Shown: positions 9,054 through 18,524 of the stretch, piece after piece
Layout of the letters: the number at the start of each line of letters is the position of its first letter
How positions within the stretch are numbered: the first letter of the stretch is position 1
Source: Nocardioides luteus
GTDB taxonomy: Bacteria; Actinomycetota; Actinomycetes; Propionibacteriales; Nocardioidaceae
Assembly (NCBI RefSeq): GCF_014648595.1
Contig: NZ_BMRK01000005.1
Coordinates: forward strand, 103,972 to 167,971
Direction of reading: 5' to 3'
DNA length: 64,000 bases
The notes under the pieces: model-generated
Seen by the model: only the letters and a program-made list of their open reading frames with translations
Told to the model about the DNA's origin: nothing
Database searches by the model: none
Position numbers and translations under genes: made by a program

Positions 9054-10355
9054 ATGACCGAACTCCTCGGCGATCCAGCCACCGTCCGACGTACCTCGAT
9101 CCTCGACCACCTCGACCGCAGGACGCCCGGCCACTCGCTGCCCGGCGTCCTCTACACCGACCCGGAGGTCTTCGCGAGCGAGATCGAGCTGCTCTGGCGG
9201 CGCCGCTGGCTCTTCGTCGGCACGGTCGCGGAGGTGCCCGAGCCGGGCGACTACCTCACCTTCGACGTCGCCGGCTCCTCGGTGCTGGTGATCCGCGACG
9301 ACGACGAGCAGGTGCGGGCCTTCCACAACGTCTGCCGTCACCGCGGCTCCCGGCTGGTCACAGCCGGCCAGGGCAGTGTCGGCAACCTGGTCTGCGGCTA
9401 TCACAGCTGGACGTACGCCACCGACGGCTCGCTCCGCTACGCCCCGCAGCTCTCGCCGAGCATCGACACCACCTGCCTCGGGCTGCGGCCGGTGGCACTC
9501 CGCGAGGTCGGCGGCCTGCTCTACTGCTCGCTCGCGGACTCGCCCGACGACGATCTCGACGCGGTGGCCGCGCAGGTGCGTGACTACCTGACGCCGCATC
9601 GTCTCGACCGGGCCAAGGTCGCCGCGCAGGTCGACCTGGTCGAGGAGGGCAACTGGAAGCTGGTGATGGAGAACAACCGGGAGTGCTACCACTGCGAGGG
9701 CGGGCATCCCGAACTGACCTGCACCTTCTTCCCGACCTGGGGGCTGCGCGAGGACCAGGTCCCCGAGCGGCTGCGCGGTGACCACGACCGCTACCTCCTC
9801 GCCGAGGCGGATCTGGCGCGGCGCTGCGACGAGCTCGGAATCCCGCACCGGCTCCTGGAGGACCTGGTCGGCCGGCCGCTCGGCTTCCGGATCCAGCGCG
9901 AGCCGCTCGACGGAGCGGGGGAGTCCTTCAGCCCGGACGGGTCGCGGCTGGTCGGGCGGCTGCTGGGCGACCTCGCCGACCCGCGGCTCGGCCGGTGCAC
10001 CTTCCACACCCAGCCCAACGCCTGGATCCACCTGCTCGCCGACCACGTGGTGACCTTCTCGGTCACCCCGATCTCACCCGACCGCACCCTGGTCCGCTCC
10101 ACCTGGCTGGTCTCGGCCGACGCCGTGGAGGGCGTCGACTACGACGTCGAGTCGCTGACCGCGGTGTGGCGGGCGACCAACGCCCAGGACGCGGTCTTCG
10201 TGCGCAACACCCAGCTCGGCGTCGCCGACCCCGCCTACGTCCCGGGGCCCTACAACGAGGCGGAGCGGCAGGTCGACGACTTCGTGCGCTGGTACGAGGC
10301 CCAGATCCGCTCCGAGGCCCGGATCCCGTCGCCGAGAGGTGGGTCCGATGGCTGA
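9054..10355 (+). CDS. Rieske non-heme iron oxygenase, GbcA/Stc2-like alpha subunit
   Basis: A 433-residue Rieske oxygenase subunit, predicted to split an N-methyl group from a quaternary amine such as glycine betaine or proline betaine, releasing formaldehyde. The Rieske [2Fe-2S] ligands are C94-R-H96 and C114-x2-H117. The mononuclear iron site reads NNRECYHCEGGHPEL, giving His213 and His218, with Glu210 in the bridging position where aromatic-ring oxygenases usually have Asp. GGGAG at 9041-9045 is eight bases before ATG 9054 and only two before ATG 9048, so 9054 was chosen. The gene overlaps the reductase gene by eight bases. The betaine substrate is inference from family and neighbours. Confidence 0.9.
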   Translation: MTELLGDPATVRRTSILDHLDRRTPGHSLPGVLYTDPEVFASEIELLWRRRWLFVGTVAEVPEPGDYLTFDVAGSSVLVIRDDDEQVRAFHNVCRHRGSRLVTAGQGSVGNLVCGYHSWTYATDGSLRYAPQLSPSIDTTCLGLRPVALREVGGLLYCSLADSPDDDLDAVAAQVRDYLTPHRLDRAKVAAQVDLVEEGNWKLVMENNRECYHCEGGHPELTCTFFPTWGLREDQVPERLRGDHDRYLLAEADLARRCDELGIPHRLLEDLVGRPLGFRIQREPLDGAGESFSPDGSRLVGRLLGDLADPRLGRCTFHTQPNAWIHLLADHVVTFSVTPISPDRTLVRSTWLVSADAVEGVDYDVESLTAVWRATNAQDAVFVRNTQLGVADPAYVPGPYNEAERQVDDFVRWYEAQIRSEARIPSPRGGSDG

Positions 10356-11466
10356 GCCGTGGCCGGTCTCGGTGGCGCTGCCACCGCGTGCCCTCTACGC
10401 CGTCCTCTCGCCGCTCGGTGCGGGGATCCTGCCCGAGGAGAGGCCGTTCGAGGGCGAGCTGCGGTGTCGCCGGGTGCGGCGGGTGACCCACGACGTGGTC
10501 GAGGTGACCCTCGAGCCCGTCGACGGGGCTCCCTTCGCCTTCGCGCCGGGCCAGTATCTGACCCTCCGGGCCGCGATCGCGGGCGAGCAGGTCGAGCGCT
10601 GCTACACGATCTCCTCCCCGCCGACCCGACCGCATCTGCTCACCATCACGGTCAAGCGGGTCCCGGGCGGGCCGATGTCCTCCTTCCTGCACGAGTCGCT
10701 CGCCGTGGGCGACCGGCTCTGGGCCAGCGGGCCACAGGGCGGTTTCTCGGTGGCTGAGCACCCCGCCGCCTCCTACCTGCTGCTCTCCGGCGGCAGCGGG
10801 ATCACCCCGACGCTCTCCACGCTGCGGACGCTCGCCGACCTCGCCGAGCCGTCCGACGTCGTGGTCGTCCACCATGCGCGGACGCCGGCCGACTTGATCG
10901 AGCGGGCTGAGCTGGAGGCGCTCGCGGCCGCCCACGGCGGGATGCGCATCGTCTGGGTCGTCGACGAGCCCGACGCCTCCTGGCGTGGGCCGAGCGGGCT
11001 GATGAGCCCGCAGCAGCTCGTCGACCTGGTGCCTGACCTGGGCGGACGCGAGGTCTTCTGCTGCGGCCCGGCGGGCTACATGGGGGAGGCGCGGGCCGCC
11101 TTCGACGCGCTCGGTGGGGATCCCGCGCGCTGGCACGAGGAGAGCTTCGTCCTCACCGAGACGCCTGCGGAGGGCGCTCCCGCGTCGGAACGGGCGGCCG
11201 GGGCTGCGTACACGGTCCGGCTGCAGCGCAGCGGCCGCGACCTGGCGTGCGGACCCGACGAGACCGTGCTGGAGGCGGCGCGGGCCGCCGGCGTACGTCT
11301 CCCGTCGTCGTGCGCGCAGGGGCTGTGCGGCACCTGCAAGTCGACGCTCGTCTCCGGCGAGGTCGACATGCACCACGCCGGCGGCATCCGGCCGCGCGAG
11401 ATCGCGGCCGGGAAGTTCCTGCCATGCTGTTCGAGACCGCTCGGCGACCTCGTCGTCGACATCTGA
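10348..11466 (+). CDS. GbcB-like ferredoxin-NAD(P)H reductase, partner of the Rieske oxygenase
   Basis: A 372-residue electron-transfer protein delivering electrons from NAD(P)H to the upstream oxygenase. The FAD domain carries RCYTISS (84-90), the pyridine-nucleotide domain carries LLSGGSGITPTLS (146-158), and the C-terminal plant-type [2Fe-2S] domain carries CAQGLCGTC with a distant final Cys in FLPCC. The order FAD-NAD-2Fe2S is that of GbcB/VanB-type class reductases. The ATG at 10348 overlaps the oxygenase stop and has GAGAGG upstream. The adjacent, overlapping placement supports a dedicated two-component monooxygenase. Confidence 0.92.
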   Translation: MAEPWPVSVALPPRALYAVLSPLGAGILPEERPFEGELRCRRVRRVTHDVVEVTLEPVDGAPFAFAPGQYLTLRAAIAGEQVERCYTISSPPTRPHLLTITVKRVPGGPMSSFLHESLAVGDRLWASGPQGGFSVAEHPAASYLLLSGGSGITPTLSTLRTLADLAEPSDVVVVHHARTPADLIERAELEALAAAHGGMRIVWVVDEPDASWRGPSGLMSPQQLVDLVPDLGGREVFCCGPAGYMGEARAAFDALGGDPARWHEESFVLTETPAEGAPASERAAGAAYTVRLQRSGRDLACGPDETVLEAARAAGVRLPSSCAQGLCGTCKSTLVSGEVDMHHAGGIRPREIAAGKFLPCCSRPLGDLVVDI

Positions 11467-11476
11467 GGAGGACCCT

Positions 11477-12805
11477 GTGCCCGAGAATCTCTCAGCCGCC
11501 GACCTGACCGCCGACGCCGTCGTCGTCGGCTCCGGGGTGATCGGGTCGGCGGTCGCGTACGAGCTCGCCCGCGGCGGTCGCGACGTCATCGTCCTCGACA
11601 AGGGAGCCGGTGCCGGCTACGGCTCGACCAGCGCCTCCAGCGCGGTGATCCGCTTCCTCTACTCCACCTACGACACGACCGCGACGGCGTGGGAGGCGAA
11701 GTTCATGTGGGAGCGGTGGGCCGAGCATCTCGACCTCGATCCTGCCGAGGTGCCGCTGGCGCGGTTCCACCGCACCGGCGCCCTCCACCTCGACGTGCCG
11801 ATCGTGCCAACCGAGGCGAGCCGGGAGCGGCTGGCCGCCGTCGGGGTGCCGTTCACCTATCTCGGCCCCGAGGAGATCTCGGCTCGGTTCCCGCACATCG
11901 ACGTCGGCGCCTACTGGCCCAACAAGCCGATCACCGACGACGCGTTCTGGGCCGACGCCACCGCGACGCTGGGGGCGATCTACACCCCCGACGCCGGCTA
12001 CATGGACGACCCGCGGCTCGCCGCCGACAACCTCGCCGAGGCCGCCCGTCGCCGCGGCGCCCGCACCGTCTACCGCGCCGAGGTGGTCGCCGCCGAGCGG
12101 GTCGGCGACGTCTGGCGTCTCGGTCTGGCCGACGGCCGCCGTGTGGAGGCTCCGGTGGTGGTCAACGCCGCCGGGCCGTGGTCGGCCGGCTTCAACCGGC
12201 TCGCCGGGGTCGGGGAGGAGTTCACGATCGGGGTGCGGCCGCTGCGCCAGGAGGTCCACCAGGTCACCCAGCCGGCGGGCTACGGCACCGACGAGGAGCC
12301 CGGCGCCGCCGTCTTCGACATCGACCTCGGGACGTACATGCGCCCCGGCCCTGCCGGCGCCTGGGTGGTCGGCGGCACCGAGCCCGAGTGCGACCCGTTC
12401 GAGTGGCTGGAGACGCCCGACGAGGTGAACGCCCACGTCACCCGCGAGCGCTACGACGCCCAGGTCACCCGCGCGGCCCGGCGGCTGCCCGAGCTCCGGG
12501 TGCCGAACCAGCCCTCCGGCGTCGTCGGCGTCTACGACGTGGCCGACGACTGGACCCCGATCTACGACCGCACCGACGCCGACGGCTTCTACGTCGCCAT
12601 GGGCACCAGCGGCAACCAGTTCAAGAACGCCCCGATCGCCGGCCGTTTCCTCGCCGCCATCGTCTCCGCCGTCGAGGAGGGCCACGACCACGACACCGAC
12701 CCGGTCGTCTACACCGGCGACCACACCGGCCTGAAGATCGACCTCTCCGCCTTCTCCCGCAAGCGCCCGGTCAACCAGGCGACCACCCGAACAGTCCTAG
12801 GCTGA
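11477..12805 (+). CDS. DAO-family FAD-dependent oxidoreductase (sarcosine/N-methylamino-acid oxidase-like)
   Basis: A 442-residue flavoprotein of the D-amino-acid oxidase/SoxB fold. The FAD-binding motif is VVVGSGVIGSAVAYELARGG near residue 15, and the C-terminal block DGFYVAMGTSGNQFKNAP is typical of sarcosine oxidase beta-type enzymes. GAGGAGGA precedes the GTG start ten bases after the reductase stop, making this the fourth gene of the cluster. It probably oxidises the secondary N-methyl amine (for example sarcosine) to the amino acid, or a related imino product. No alpha, gamma or delta sarcosine oxidase subunits are nearby, so it may act alone. Confidence 0.85.
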   Translation: MPENLSAADLTADAVVVGSGVIGSAVAYELARGGRDVIVLDKGAGAGYGSTSASSAVIRFLYSTYDTTATAWEAKFMWERWAEHLDLDPAEVPLARFHRTGALHLDVPIVPTEASRERLAAVGVPFTYLGPEEISARFPHIDVGAYWPNKPITDDAFWADATATLGAIYTPDAGYMDDPRLAADNLAEAARRRGARTVYRAEVVAAERVGDVWRLGLADGRRVEAPVVVNAAGPWSAGFNRLAGVGEEFTIGVRPLRQEVHQVTQPAGYGTDEEPGAAVFDIDLGTYMRPGPAGAWVVGGTEPECDPFEWLETPDEVNAHVTRERYDAQVTRAARRLPELRVPNQPSGVVGVYDVADDWTPIYDRTDADGFYVAMGTSGNQFKNAPIAGRFLAAIVSAVEEGHDHDTDPVVYTGDHTGLKIDLSAFSRKRPVNQATTRTVLG

Positions 12806-12812
12806 CCCCCCT

Positions 12813-12953
12813 CCCGCCGACCCGTCGAAAATCGACGCCGAATGGTCGAAAATCGACGTCGAGACGTCAGTTCTCGGGATCTCGCCGTCAGGAATCGACG
12901 CCTCGGCGTCGATTCCTGACCTTTGGGCGCCGATTTTCGCCGTCTCGGCGGGG
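12813..12953. repeat. 21-base modular hairpin element A
   Basis: The gap between two convergent genes is filled by 21-base modules in constant phase from 12816 (modules at 12816, 12837, 12858, 12879, 12900, 12921). The central arms 12887-12902 and 12905-12920 are a perfect 16-base inverted repeat with a two-base loop. The outer modules also pair in part: GTCGAAAATCG on the left with CGATTTTCGCC on the right. It may act as a bidirectional terminator, but its modular build is shared with the elements at 30808, 42457 and 47839. Confidence 0.85.
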
Positions 12954-12954
12954 G

Positions 12955-13428
12955 TCAGGGGCGAGCGGCTCGGATCTGCTCGACCAGGATGTCGCCGTGG
13001 CCGGCGTGGCGGGCCAGCTCCTGGATCATGTGGGCGTAGACGAACCGTAACGAGACCGAGTCGCCGTGCCAGTCGTACTCCTCGTCGAGATCGCGGCCGG
13101 CGGTGACCTTGCGGGAGTGGGCGCAGGCCTCGAGGTAGGTCGACCGGACGGAGTCGACGGTGTCCTCCGGTGCCAGTTCGAAGCTCTCGTCGACGGTGTC
13201 GGGGATGCCGAGCTCGCGGCGGGGGATGCCGGCGATGCGGGAGTGGAACCACACCCGCTCGACGAAGGTGGCGTGCTTGACCAGGCCCAGCGGGGTGGTC
13301 AGGGACGGCACCAGCCGGCGCCGCGCCTCCTCGTCGTCGAGCCCCTCGAGGAGGCCTGCGATCTCCTCTCGCTGGAGGTCGACCATTCCTTCGAGGAGCG
13401 CACGCTCGTCCGCCTGTCCGATCTTCAT
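12955..13428 (-). CDS. DinB/DUF664-family protein
   Basis: A 157-residue four-helix DinB-like protein. The family includes mycothiol- and bacillithiol-dependent S-transferases and metal-binding proteins of unknown role. The expected metal ligands are visible: His in GLVKHATFVERVWFH near residues 52-62 and the paired His of HMIQELARHAGH near 133-144. Because the genome makes mycothiol (mshB at 36230), a thiol-transfer role is plausible but unproven. The ATG follows TAGCCT by six bases, a leaderless start. A paralogous DinB gene lies at 52854-53417. Confidence 0.85.
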   Translation of the reverse strand: MKIGQADERALLEGMVDLQREEIAGLLEGLDDEEARRRLVPSLTTPLGLVKHATFVERVWFHSRIAGIPRRELGIPDTVDESFELAPEDTVDSVRSTYLEACAHSRKVTAGRDLDEEYDWHGDSVSLRFVYAHMIQELARHAGHGDILVEQIRAARP

Positions 13429-13444
13429 GCGCGAAGGCTAGCGG

Positions 13445-14026
13445 TCAGCAGCGATCCAGGAGGTACGTCTCGGTCTGCTGCTCGTCCCAGCCGCGGGACT
13501 CGTGGAGCCCGCGAGCGAGCATGGCGGCGTACGCAGCCGAGGGTCGGTTGTGCTCGACGGCGTCGAACCCGTGCGGCGCGGTGAAGGTGAGCATCGGCAG
13601 GCCGTCGCGGCGGCCGACCTCGACGAGGGTCTCGTAGTGACCCGGACCCGCCTCGTGACGGCCCTTCTCGAGTCCTTCCATCACGATCTTCTCGATCGGG
13701 TCGCCCGGCGCGGGCAGCCGGTCCATCTCCTGGGCGGCGACGTCGGCGAACTGCTCGGCGGTCATCCGGTAGGCCCGGGCGGCGGTCCAGGAGCCGATCG
13801 CGTCGTGGTCGTAGAAGGCGACCCCGCCGGTCCAGGTGGTCGACTCACCGGCGAAGTAGAGCCGGCCGGGGAGATCGACGGCGACGTCCTCGACCGGCAT
13901 CACCGGTGTGCGGGCGCCGACGTAGGACCGCAGCGCACCCTCGGGCTGTCCACCGAGGAGGTAGGCGCCGAGACGGTCGCGGCACATGTTGGATCCATAG
14001 CTGACGTACCAGACATCGGGGCTCAT
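13445..14026 (-). CDS. Gamma-glutamylcyclotransferase-fold protein
   Basis: A 193-residue protein opening with WYVSYGSNMCRDRLGAYL, the YGSN nucleotide/gamma-glutamyl binding signature of the AIG2/GGCT cyclotransferase fold. These enzymes form 5-oxoproline from gamma-glutamyl compounds, but many bacterial members have unknown substrates. The stretch PIEKIVMEGLEKGRHEAGPGHYETLVEVG supports one globular cytoplasmic domain. The ATG at 14026 was chosen because the signature begins eight residues later. It lies 18 bases downstream of recQ on the same strand and may be co-transcribed with it. Confidence 0.75.
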   Translation of the reverse strand: MSPDVWYVSYGSNMCRDRLGAYLLGGQPEGALRSYVGARTPVMPVEDVAVDLPGRLYFAGESTTWTGGVAFYDHDAIGSWTAARAYRMTAEQFADVAAQEMDRLPAPGDPIEKIVMEGLEKGRHEAGPGHYETLVEVGRRDGLPMLTFTAPHGFDAVEHNRPSAAYAAMLARGLHESRGWDEQQTETYLLDRC

Positions 14027-14046
14027 CGCCCGGGAGTGTCGCACAC

Positions 14047-15861
14047 TCAGAGGACGGCGAGCACGCCCTCGGCGTACTTGTCGAGCTTCGCCTCGCCGAT
14101 CCCGCTGATGGTGCCGAGCTCCTCGCGGCTGCCCGGAAGCCGGGTCGCGATCTCGCGGAGCGTGGCGTCGTGGAAGACGACGTACGCCGGCACGCCCTGC
14201 TCCTTGGCGACCTCGCCGCGCCACGCGCGCAGGCGCTCGAAGACCTCGGCGGCCTCCGGGGTGAGATCGGCTGCGGCCACCTTCGGCTTGCGGTCGCCCG
14301 AGCTGCGCCGGGCCTGTCGCGGCGGCTCCTTGCGGAGCATCAGCTGCTGCTCCGAGCGCAGCACCGGGCCGGCGAGATCGGTCACCGAGAAGACGCCGTA
14401 GCGGGTGTCGACGGCGAGCATCTCCCGGGCCAGCAGCTGCCGGATCACGGAGTGCCAGTCGCTCTCGGCCACGTCGGTGCCGATGCCGAAGACGGAGAGC
14501 TCGTCGTGACGGAACTGGCGGACCTTCTCGGTCTCCTTGCCGCGCAGGATGTCGACGATCTGCCCGGCGCCGAAGCGCTGGCCGTTGCGCTCGCGGTCGA
14601 GCCGGATGACGGTGGAGAGCACCTTCTGGGCCGGGATGGTGCCGTCCCAGGACTCCGGCGGCGTCAGGCAGGTGTCGCAGTTGCCGCACGGCTCCGCGAC
14701 CTGCCCGAAGTAGCGCAGCAGCTGCACCCGCCGGCAGTCGACGGTCTCGCACAGCGCCAGCATCGCGTTGAGGTGCTGGTTGAGCCGGTGCTTGTGGGCA
14801 CGGTCGCCCTCGGAGGTCTCGATCATCTGCCGCTGCTGGACGACGTCGGCGAGGCCGTAGGCCAGCCACGCGGTCGAGGGCAACCCGTCACGGCCGGCGC
14901 GACCGGTCTCCTGGTAGTAGCCCTCCACCGACTTGGGCAGGTCGAGATGGGCCACGAAGCGTACGTCCGGCTTGTCGATGCCCATCCCGAAGGCGATGGT
15001 GGCGACCATGACGATGCCGTCCTCGCGCAGGAAGCGGGACTGGTTCTCCGCGCGGGTGCGGGCGTCGAGACCGGCGTGATAGGGCAGCGCCGAGATCCCC
15101 TGGCCGACCAGGGAGGCCGCGGTGCGCTCGACCGAGGCACGGGAGAGGCAGTAGACGATGCCGGCGTCCCCGGGGTGCTCGGTGCGGATCAGGTCGAGGA
15201 GCTGCTTGCCCGGCTTGTCCTTCGGGGCGATCCGGTACTGGATGTTGGGCCGGTCGAAGGAGGCCACGAAGTGGCGGGCGTCCTCCAGGTCGAGCCGGGA
15301 GGCGATCTCGAGGCGGGTCTCCGCGGTGGCGGTCGCGGTCAGCGCGATCCGCGGCACGTCCGGCCAGCGCTCGTGCAGGTGGGAGAGCTGCAGATAGTCG
15401 GGGCGAAAGTCGTGGCCCCACTGGGAGACACAGTGGGCCTCGTCGATCGCGAAGAGCGAGATCTTGGCCTGGTCGAGGAGCCGGCCGGTCTCCGGCACCC
15501 GCAGGCGCTCGGGGGCGAGGTAGAGCAGGTCGAGCTCGCCGGCGAGCAGCGCCTGCTCGACCTGCTGCCGCTCATGGGGCATCTGGGTGGAGTTGAGGAA
15601 GCCGGCACGCACCCCGAGCGCGGAGAGCGCGTCGACCTGGTCCTGCATCAGCGCGATCAGCGGCGAGACGACCACGCCGGTGCCGGGCCTGACCAGCGAC
15701 GGGATCTGGTAGCACAGCGACTTCCCGCCGCCGGTCGGCATCAGCACGAGGGCGTCGCCGCCGGTGGCGACATGGGCCACGATCTCGGCCTGGTCCCCAC
15801 GGAACTCGTCGTAGCCGAAGACGCGGCGCAGGACATCCAGCTCCGGGGTCAGCTCACTCAC
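14047..15861 (-). CDS. recQ: ATP-dependent DNA helicase RecQ
   Basis: A 604-residue 3'-5' superfamily 2 helicase for recombination and stalled-fork repair. In order: Walker A MPTGGGKS (41-48), DEAH box [17 protein letters not shown] (from 140), the SF2 motif [15 protein letters not shown], a RecQ-C zinc module with [23 protein letters not shown], and a C-terminal HRDC domain from about residue 535. I chose GTG 15861 because TAGGCT lies seven bases upstream and family members begin close to [18 protein letters not shown] 15885 would add eight residues. All helicase motifs appear intact. Confidence 0.96.
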   Translation of the reverse strand: MSELTPELDVLRRVFGYDEFRGDQAEIVAHVATGGDALVLMPTGGGKSLCYQIPSLVRPGTGVVVSPLIALMQDQVDALSALGVRAGFLNSTQMPHERQQVEQALLAGELDLLYLAPERLRVPETGRLLDQAKISLFAIDEAHCVSQWGHDFRPDYLQLSHLHERWPDVPRIALTATATAETRLEIASRLDLEDARHFVASFDRPNIQYRIAPKDKPGKQLLDLIRTEHPGDAGIVYCLSRASVERTAASLVGQGISALPYHAGLDARTRAENQSRFLREDGIVMVATIAFGMGIDKPDVRFVAHLDLPKSVEGYYQETGRAGRDGLPSTAWLAYGLADVVQQRQMIETSEGDRAHKHRLNQHLNAMLALCETVDCRRVQLLRYFGQVAEPCGNCDTCLTPPESWDGTIPAQKVLSTVIRLDRERNGQRFGAGQIVDILRGKETEKVRQFRHDELSVFGIGTDVAESDWHSVIRQLLAREMLAVDTRYGVFSVTDLAGPVLRSEQQLMLRKEPPRQARRSSGDRKPKVAAADLTPEAAEVFERLRAWRGEVAKEQGVPAYVVFHDATLREIATRLPGSREELGTISGIGEAKLDKYAEGVLAVL

Positions 15862-15906
15862 GCGAGCGAGCCTATCGGCCACCACCGACGGTTCGGCGCC
15901 CCACGC

Positions 15907-18387
15907 TCAGACGCTGACGGTCTTCCGCTCGACGGGCTCCTCGGTGACGGCGGCGTCGGGGTGGGCGCGCTCGAGCGCGGCACCTTCGACGTCGACGTTC
16001 GGGAGGATGCGGTCGAGCCACTTAGGCAGCCACCACGCGGAGCTGCCGAGCAGGTGCATCAGCGCCGGCATCAGCAGCATCCGGACGATGAATGCGTCCA
16101 GCAGCACGCCGAGCGCGAGGCCGAAGCCCATCGAGCGGATCATCACCGACTCCGCGAACACGAAGCCGCCGAAGACCGAGACCATGATCAGGCCGGCCGC
16201 GATCACGACGGAGCGTCCGGCACGGAACCCGCGGGCGACGGCGACGCGGGCCGGGTCGCCGTGGACGTACGCCTCCCGCATGCCGGAGGCCAGGAACAGC
16301 TGGTAGTCCATCGCCAGGCCGAAGAGGATCCCGACCAGCAGGATCGGCAGGAAGCTCAGGATCGGACCGGTGCTGTCGATGTTGAGCAGGTCGGCGCCGA
16401 CGCCCTTCTGGAAGACCGCGACCACGACGCCGTACGTCGCGAGCAGCGAGAGCACGAAGCCACCGGTCGCGATGAGCGGCACCAGGAGCGAGCGGAAGAC
16501 CAGGATCAGGATCAGCAGCGAGAGACCGACGACGACGCCGAGGTAGGGAAGGAGTACGTCGTTGAGCCCCTGCGAGACGTCGATCGCGACCGCGGTGGCG
16601 CCGGCGACGCCGAGGGTGATGTCGCCGTTGACCGCGGGCATGTCCCGGATCGCGTTGACCAGCTCGTTGGTGGAGACGCTGTTGGGGCCGTGCTCGGGGA
16701 TGACCTGGAAGGCGGCGGTGCGGCCGTCCTTCGAGACCGCGGCTGGCGCCACGGCACGTACGTCATCGAGGTCTGCCAGCGCCTTGGCGACCGTCAGCTG
16801 GTTCTGCTGGACGGCGGCCTCGCTGAGGCCCTCCGGCAGATCCGCCGCGACCAGGAGCGGGCCGTTGGCGCCGGCGCCGAAGCTGTCCTCGGTGATCGTG
16901 TAGGCCGTGCGGGCCAGCGAGCCCTCGGGCTCGGAGCCGCCGTCGGGCAGGCCGAGGCGCATGTCGAGGGCCGGGACGGCGAGGGCGAGCAGGGCCACCA
17001 CGGCGGCGACGACGGTGATCACGGCTCGCCCGGTCGAAATCGGCTTGGCGTGAGCCTCGGCCTCGTCCTGCTGGGCGACCTTCTTGCGGGCGCGCTTGGA
17101 GACGATCCGGCCGCCGACCAGGCCGAGGACGGCCGGGGCGAGAGTGATCGCGACCAGCACGGCGATCGCGACGCAGGCGGCGCCGACCGAGCCCATCAGA
17201 CCGAGGAAGGGGATCCCGGTCATGTTGAGCGCGACCAGCGCCACGATCACGGTGGAACCGGCGAAGACGACGGCCGTTCCGGCGGTGCCGTTGGCGAGCG
17301 CGATCGACTCGGTGACGTCGGAGCCGTGCAGCAGCTGCTTGCGGTGCCGGTTGAGGATGAAGAGCGAGTAGTCGATGCCGACCGCGAGGCCGAGCATCAG
17401 CCCCAGGATCGGGGTCATCGAGGCCATCTGCAGGACGCCGGAGAGGGAGAGCGCGCCGAGCGCCCCGATGCCGACGCCGGTCAGCGCGGTGACCAGCGGG
17501 ACGGCCGCGCCGATGATGGTGCCGAGCATGACCAGCAGGACGACCGCGGCGACGCCGACGCCGACGATCTCACCGGGGCCGACCGGGTTGGGGGTCTCCT
17601 GGGAGATGTCGGCGGAGACGCCGACCTCCACGCCGTCGATCGGGATGTCGGTGAAGTGGTCGACGGTGGCCTTCTTGGTCTCCTCCGACATCTCCAGGCG
17701 ACCGACGGAGTACGCGACGTTGACCAGGGCGGCGGAGCCGTCCGCGGAGACCATCCGGATCTCCTCGGAGAGCTCGAGGAGCTCGGCGCCGTTCTCCGCC
17801 TTGGTGGTGTTGGCCTTCAGGTCGGCGGCGCTGTCGTCGAGCTTCGCCTGCTGCTTGTCGAGCGCGGCCTGCTGGGCGTCGAGCTCGGTGGAAGGCAGAC
17901 CGGCGGCCTTCAGCTGCTTGCGGGCGGCGTCGAGGTCGGTCTGGGCCTTGTCGAGCTTGCCCTGGGCGCGGTCGAGCTGGGTGCGGCCGGCCTCGAGCTG
18001 GGCCAGGCCGGCGGTGACCTTCTCGGCCTGCGCCGTGCGCTGCGCCTCGGTCTGGAAGGGGTCGGTGACCGTCGCGACGTCGGGGAGGTCCTCGGCGCTG
18101 GAGATCAGCGCTTTGATCTCCTTCTTCTGGGCAGCGCTGAGCGGGGTGCCGTCCTCGGTCTGGAAGGCGATCGTGCCGGAGCCGCCGGCCAGGTCGGGCA
18201 GGCCCTTCTGCAGGTCGTCGACGACCTCGGACGAGGGCAGCCCCGGGATGTCGAAGCTGGTGGTGAGCTCACCGGACCAGGCGACGTACGCCCCGGCAGC
18301 GCCGGACAGAGCCAGCACCCAGGCAAGGATCACAAGCCAGGCGCGGCGTGCGGCCGTCTTGCCCAGTCGATACAACAGCTCCGCCAT
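15907..18387 (-). CDS. MMPL/RND-family membrane transporter
   Basis: An 826-residue RND-superfamily exporter of the MMPL type, which in actinobacteria moves lipids, siderophores or drugs out across the inner membrane. It has two repeats of one helix plus a large external loop plus five helices. The first external loop (about 60-290) is rich in heptad-like LDKAQTDLDAARKQL and LDAQQAALDKQQAKLD segments, a predicted coiled coil. Conserved helix-4 Asp-Tyr pairs occur in LAVGIDYSLF and LAMDYQLFLASG. The ATG at 18387 has GGAGGG upstream. It is divergent from a TetR regulator, the usual layout for a ligand-induced pump. Confidence 0.93.
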   Translation of the reverse strand: MAELLYRLGKTAARRAWLVILAWVLALSGAAGAYVAWSGELTTSFDIPGLPSSEVVDDLQKGLPDLAGGSGTIAFQTEDGTPLSAAQKKEIKALISSAEDLPDVATVTDPFQTEAQRTAQAEKVTAGLAQLEAGRTQLDRAQGKLDKAQTDLDAARKQLKAAGLPSTELDAQQAALDKQQAKLDDSAADLKANTTKAENGAELLELSEEIRMVSADGSAALVNVAYSVGRLEMSEETKKATVDHFTDIPIDGVEVGVSADISQETPNPVGPGEIVGVGVAAVVLLVMLGTIIGAAVPLVTALTGVGIGALGALSLSGVLQMASMTPILGLMLGLAVGIDYSLFILNRHRKQLLHGSDVTESIALANGTAGTAVVFAGSTVIVALVALNMTGIPFLGLMGSVGAACVAIAVLVAITLAPAVLGLVGGRIVSKRARKKVAQQDEAEAHAKPISTGRAVITVVAAVVALLALAVPALDMRLGLPDGGSEPEGSLARTAYTITEDSFGAGANGPLLVAADLPEGLSEAAVQQNQLTVAKALADLDDVRAVAPAAVSKDGRTAAFQVIPEHGPNSVSTNELVNAIRDMPAVNGDITLGVAGATAVAIDVSQGLNDVLLPYLGVVVGLSLLILILVFRSLLVPLIATGGFVLSLLATYGVVVAVFQKGVGADLLNIDSTGPILSFLPILLVGILFGLAMDYQLFLASGMREAYVHGDPARVAVARGFRAGRSVVIAAGLIMVSVFGGFVFAESVMIRSMGFGLALGVLLDAFIVRMLLMPALMHLLGSSAWWLPKWLDRILPNVDVEGAALERAHPDAAVTEEPVERKTVSV

Positions 18388-18412
18388 GGCGGCATCCCTC
18401 CGGTAATTCGCA

Positions 18413-18421
18413 ACGGTCCGT
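18413..18421. promoter_or_regulatory. Candidate TetR operator core
   Basis: ACGG and CCGT form a nine-base palindrome around a central T in the 137-base divergent region between the MMPL and tetR genes. A second palindrome, GTGT-C-ACAC, lies near 18470. Either could be the regulator's site. No footprint can be inferred from sequence alone. Confidence 0.35.
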
Positions 18422-18524
18422 CCAGTTAAACACCTCGATGTCTGTGGACAAGGGTTCCCGAAGGAGTGATGTGTCACACGTGAGCCTTCGCCTCGGGATG
18501 CTTCGGGCTCCTAAGATGCCCCTC

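Noticed and set aside
5954-9082. A 1042-codon minus-strand frame joining the LysR gene with upstream sequence
   Set aside because: Only the last 306 codons form a LysR protein; the rest is antisense to the flavin oxidoreductase and has no domain.
14170-18429. A 1419-codon open frame on the plus strand
   Set aside because: It runs antisense to recQ and the MMPL gene, both with intact motifs. Composition is Gly/Arg/Asp/Glu-rich without domains, typical of the antisense frame in GC-rich coding DNA.
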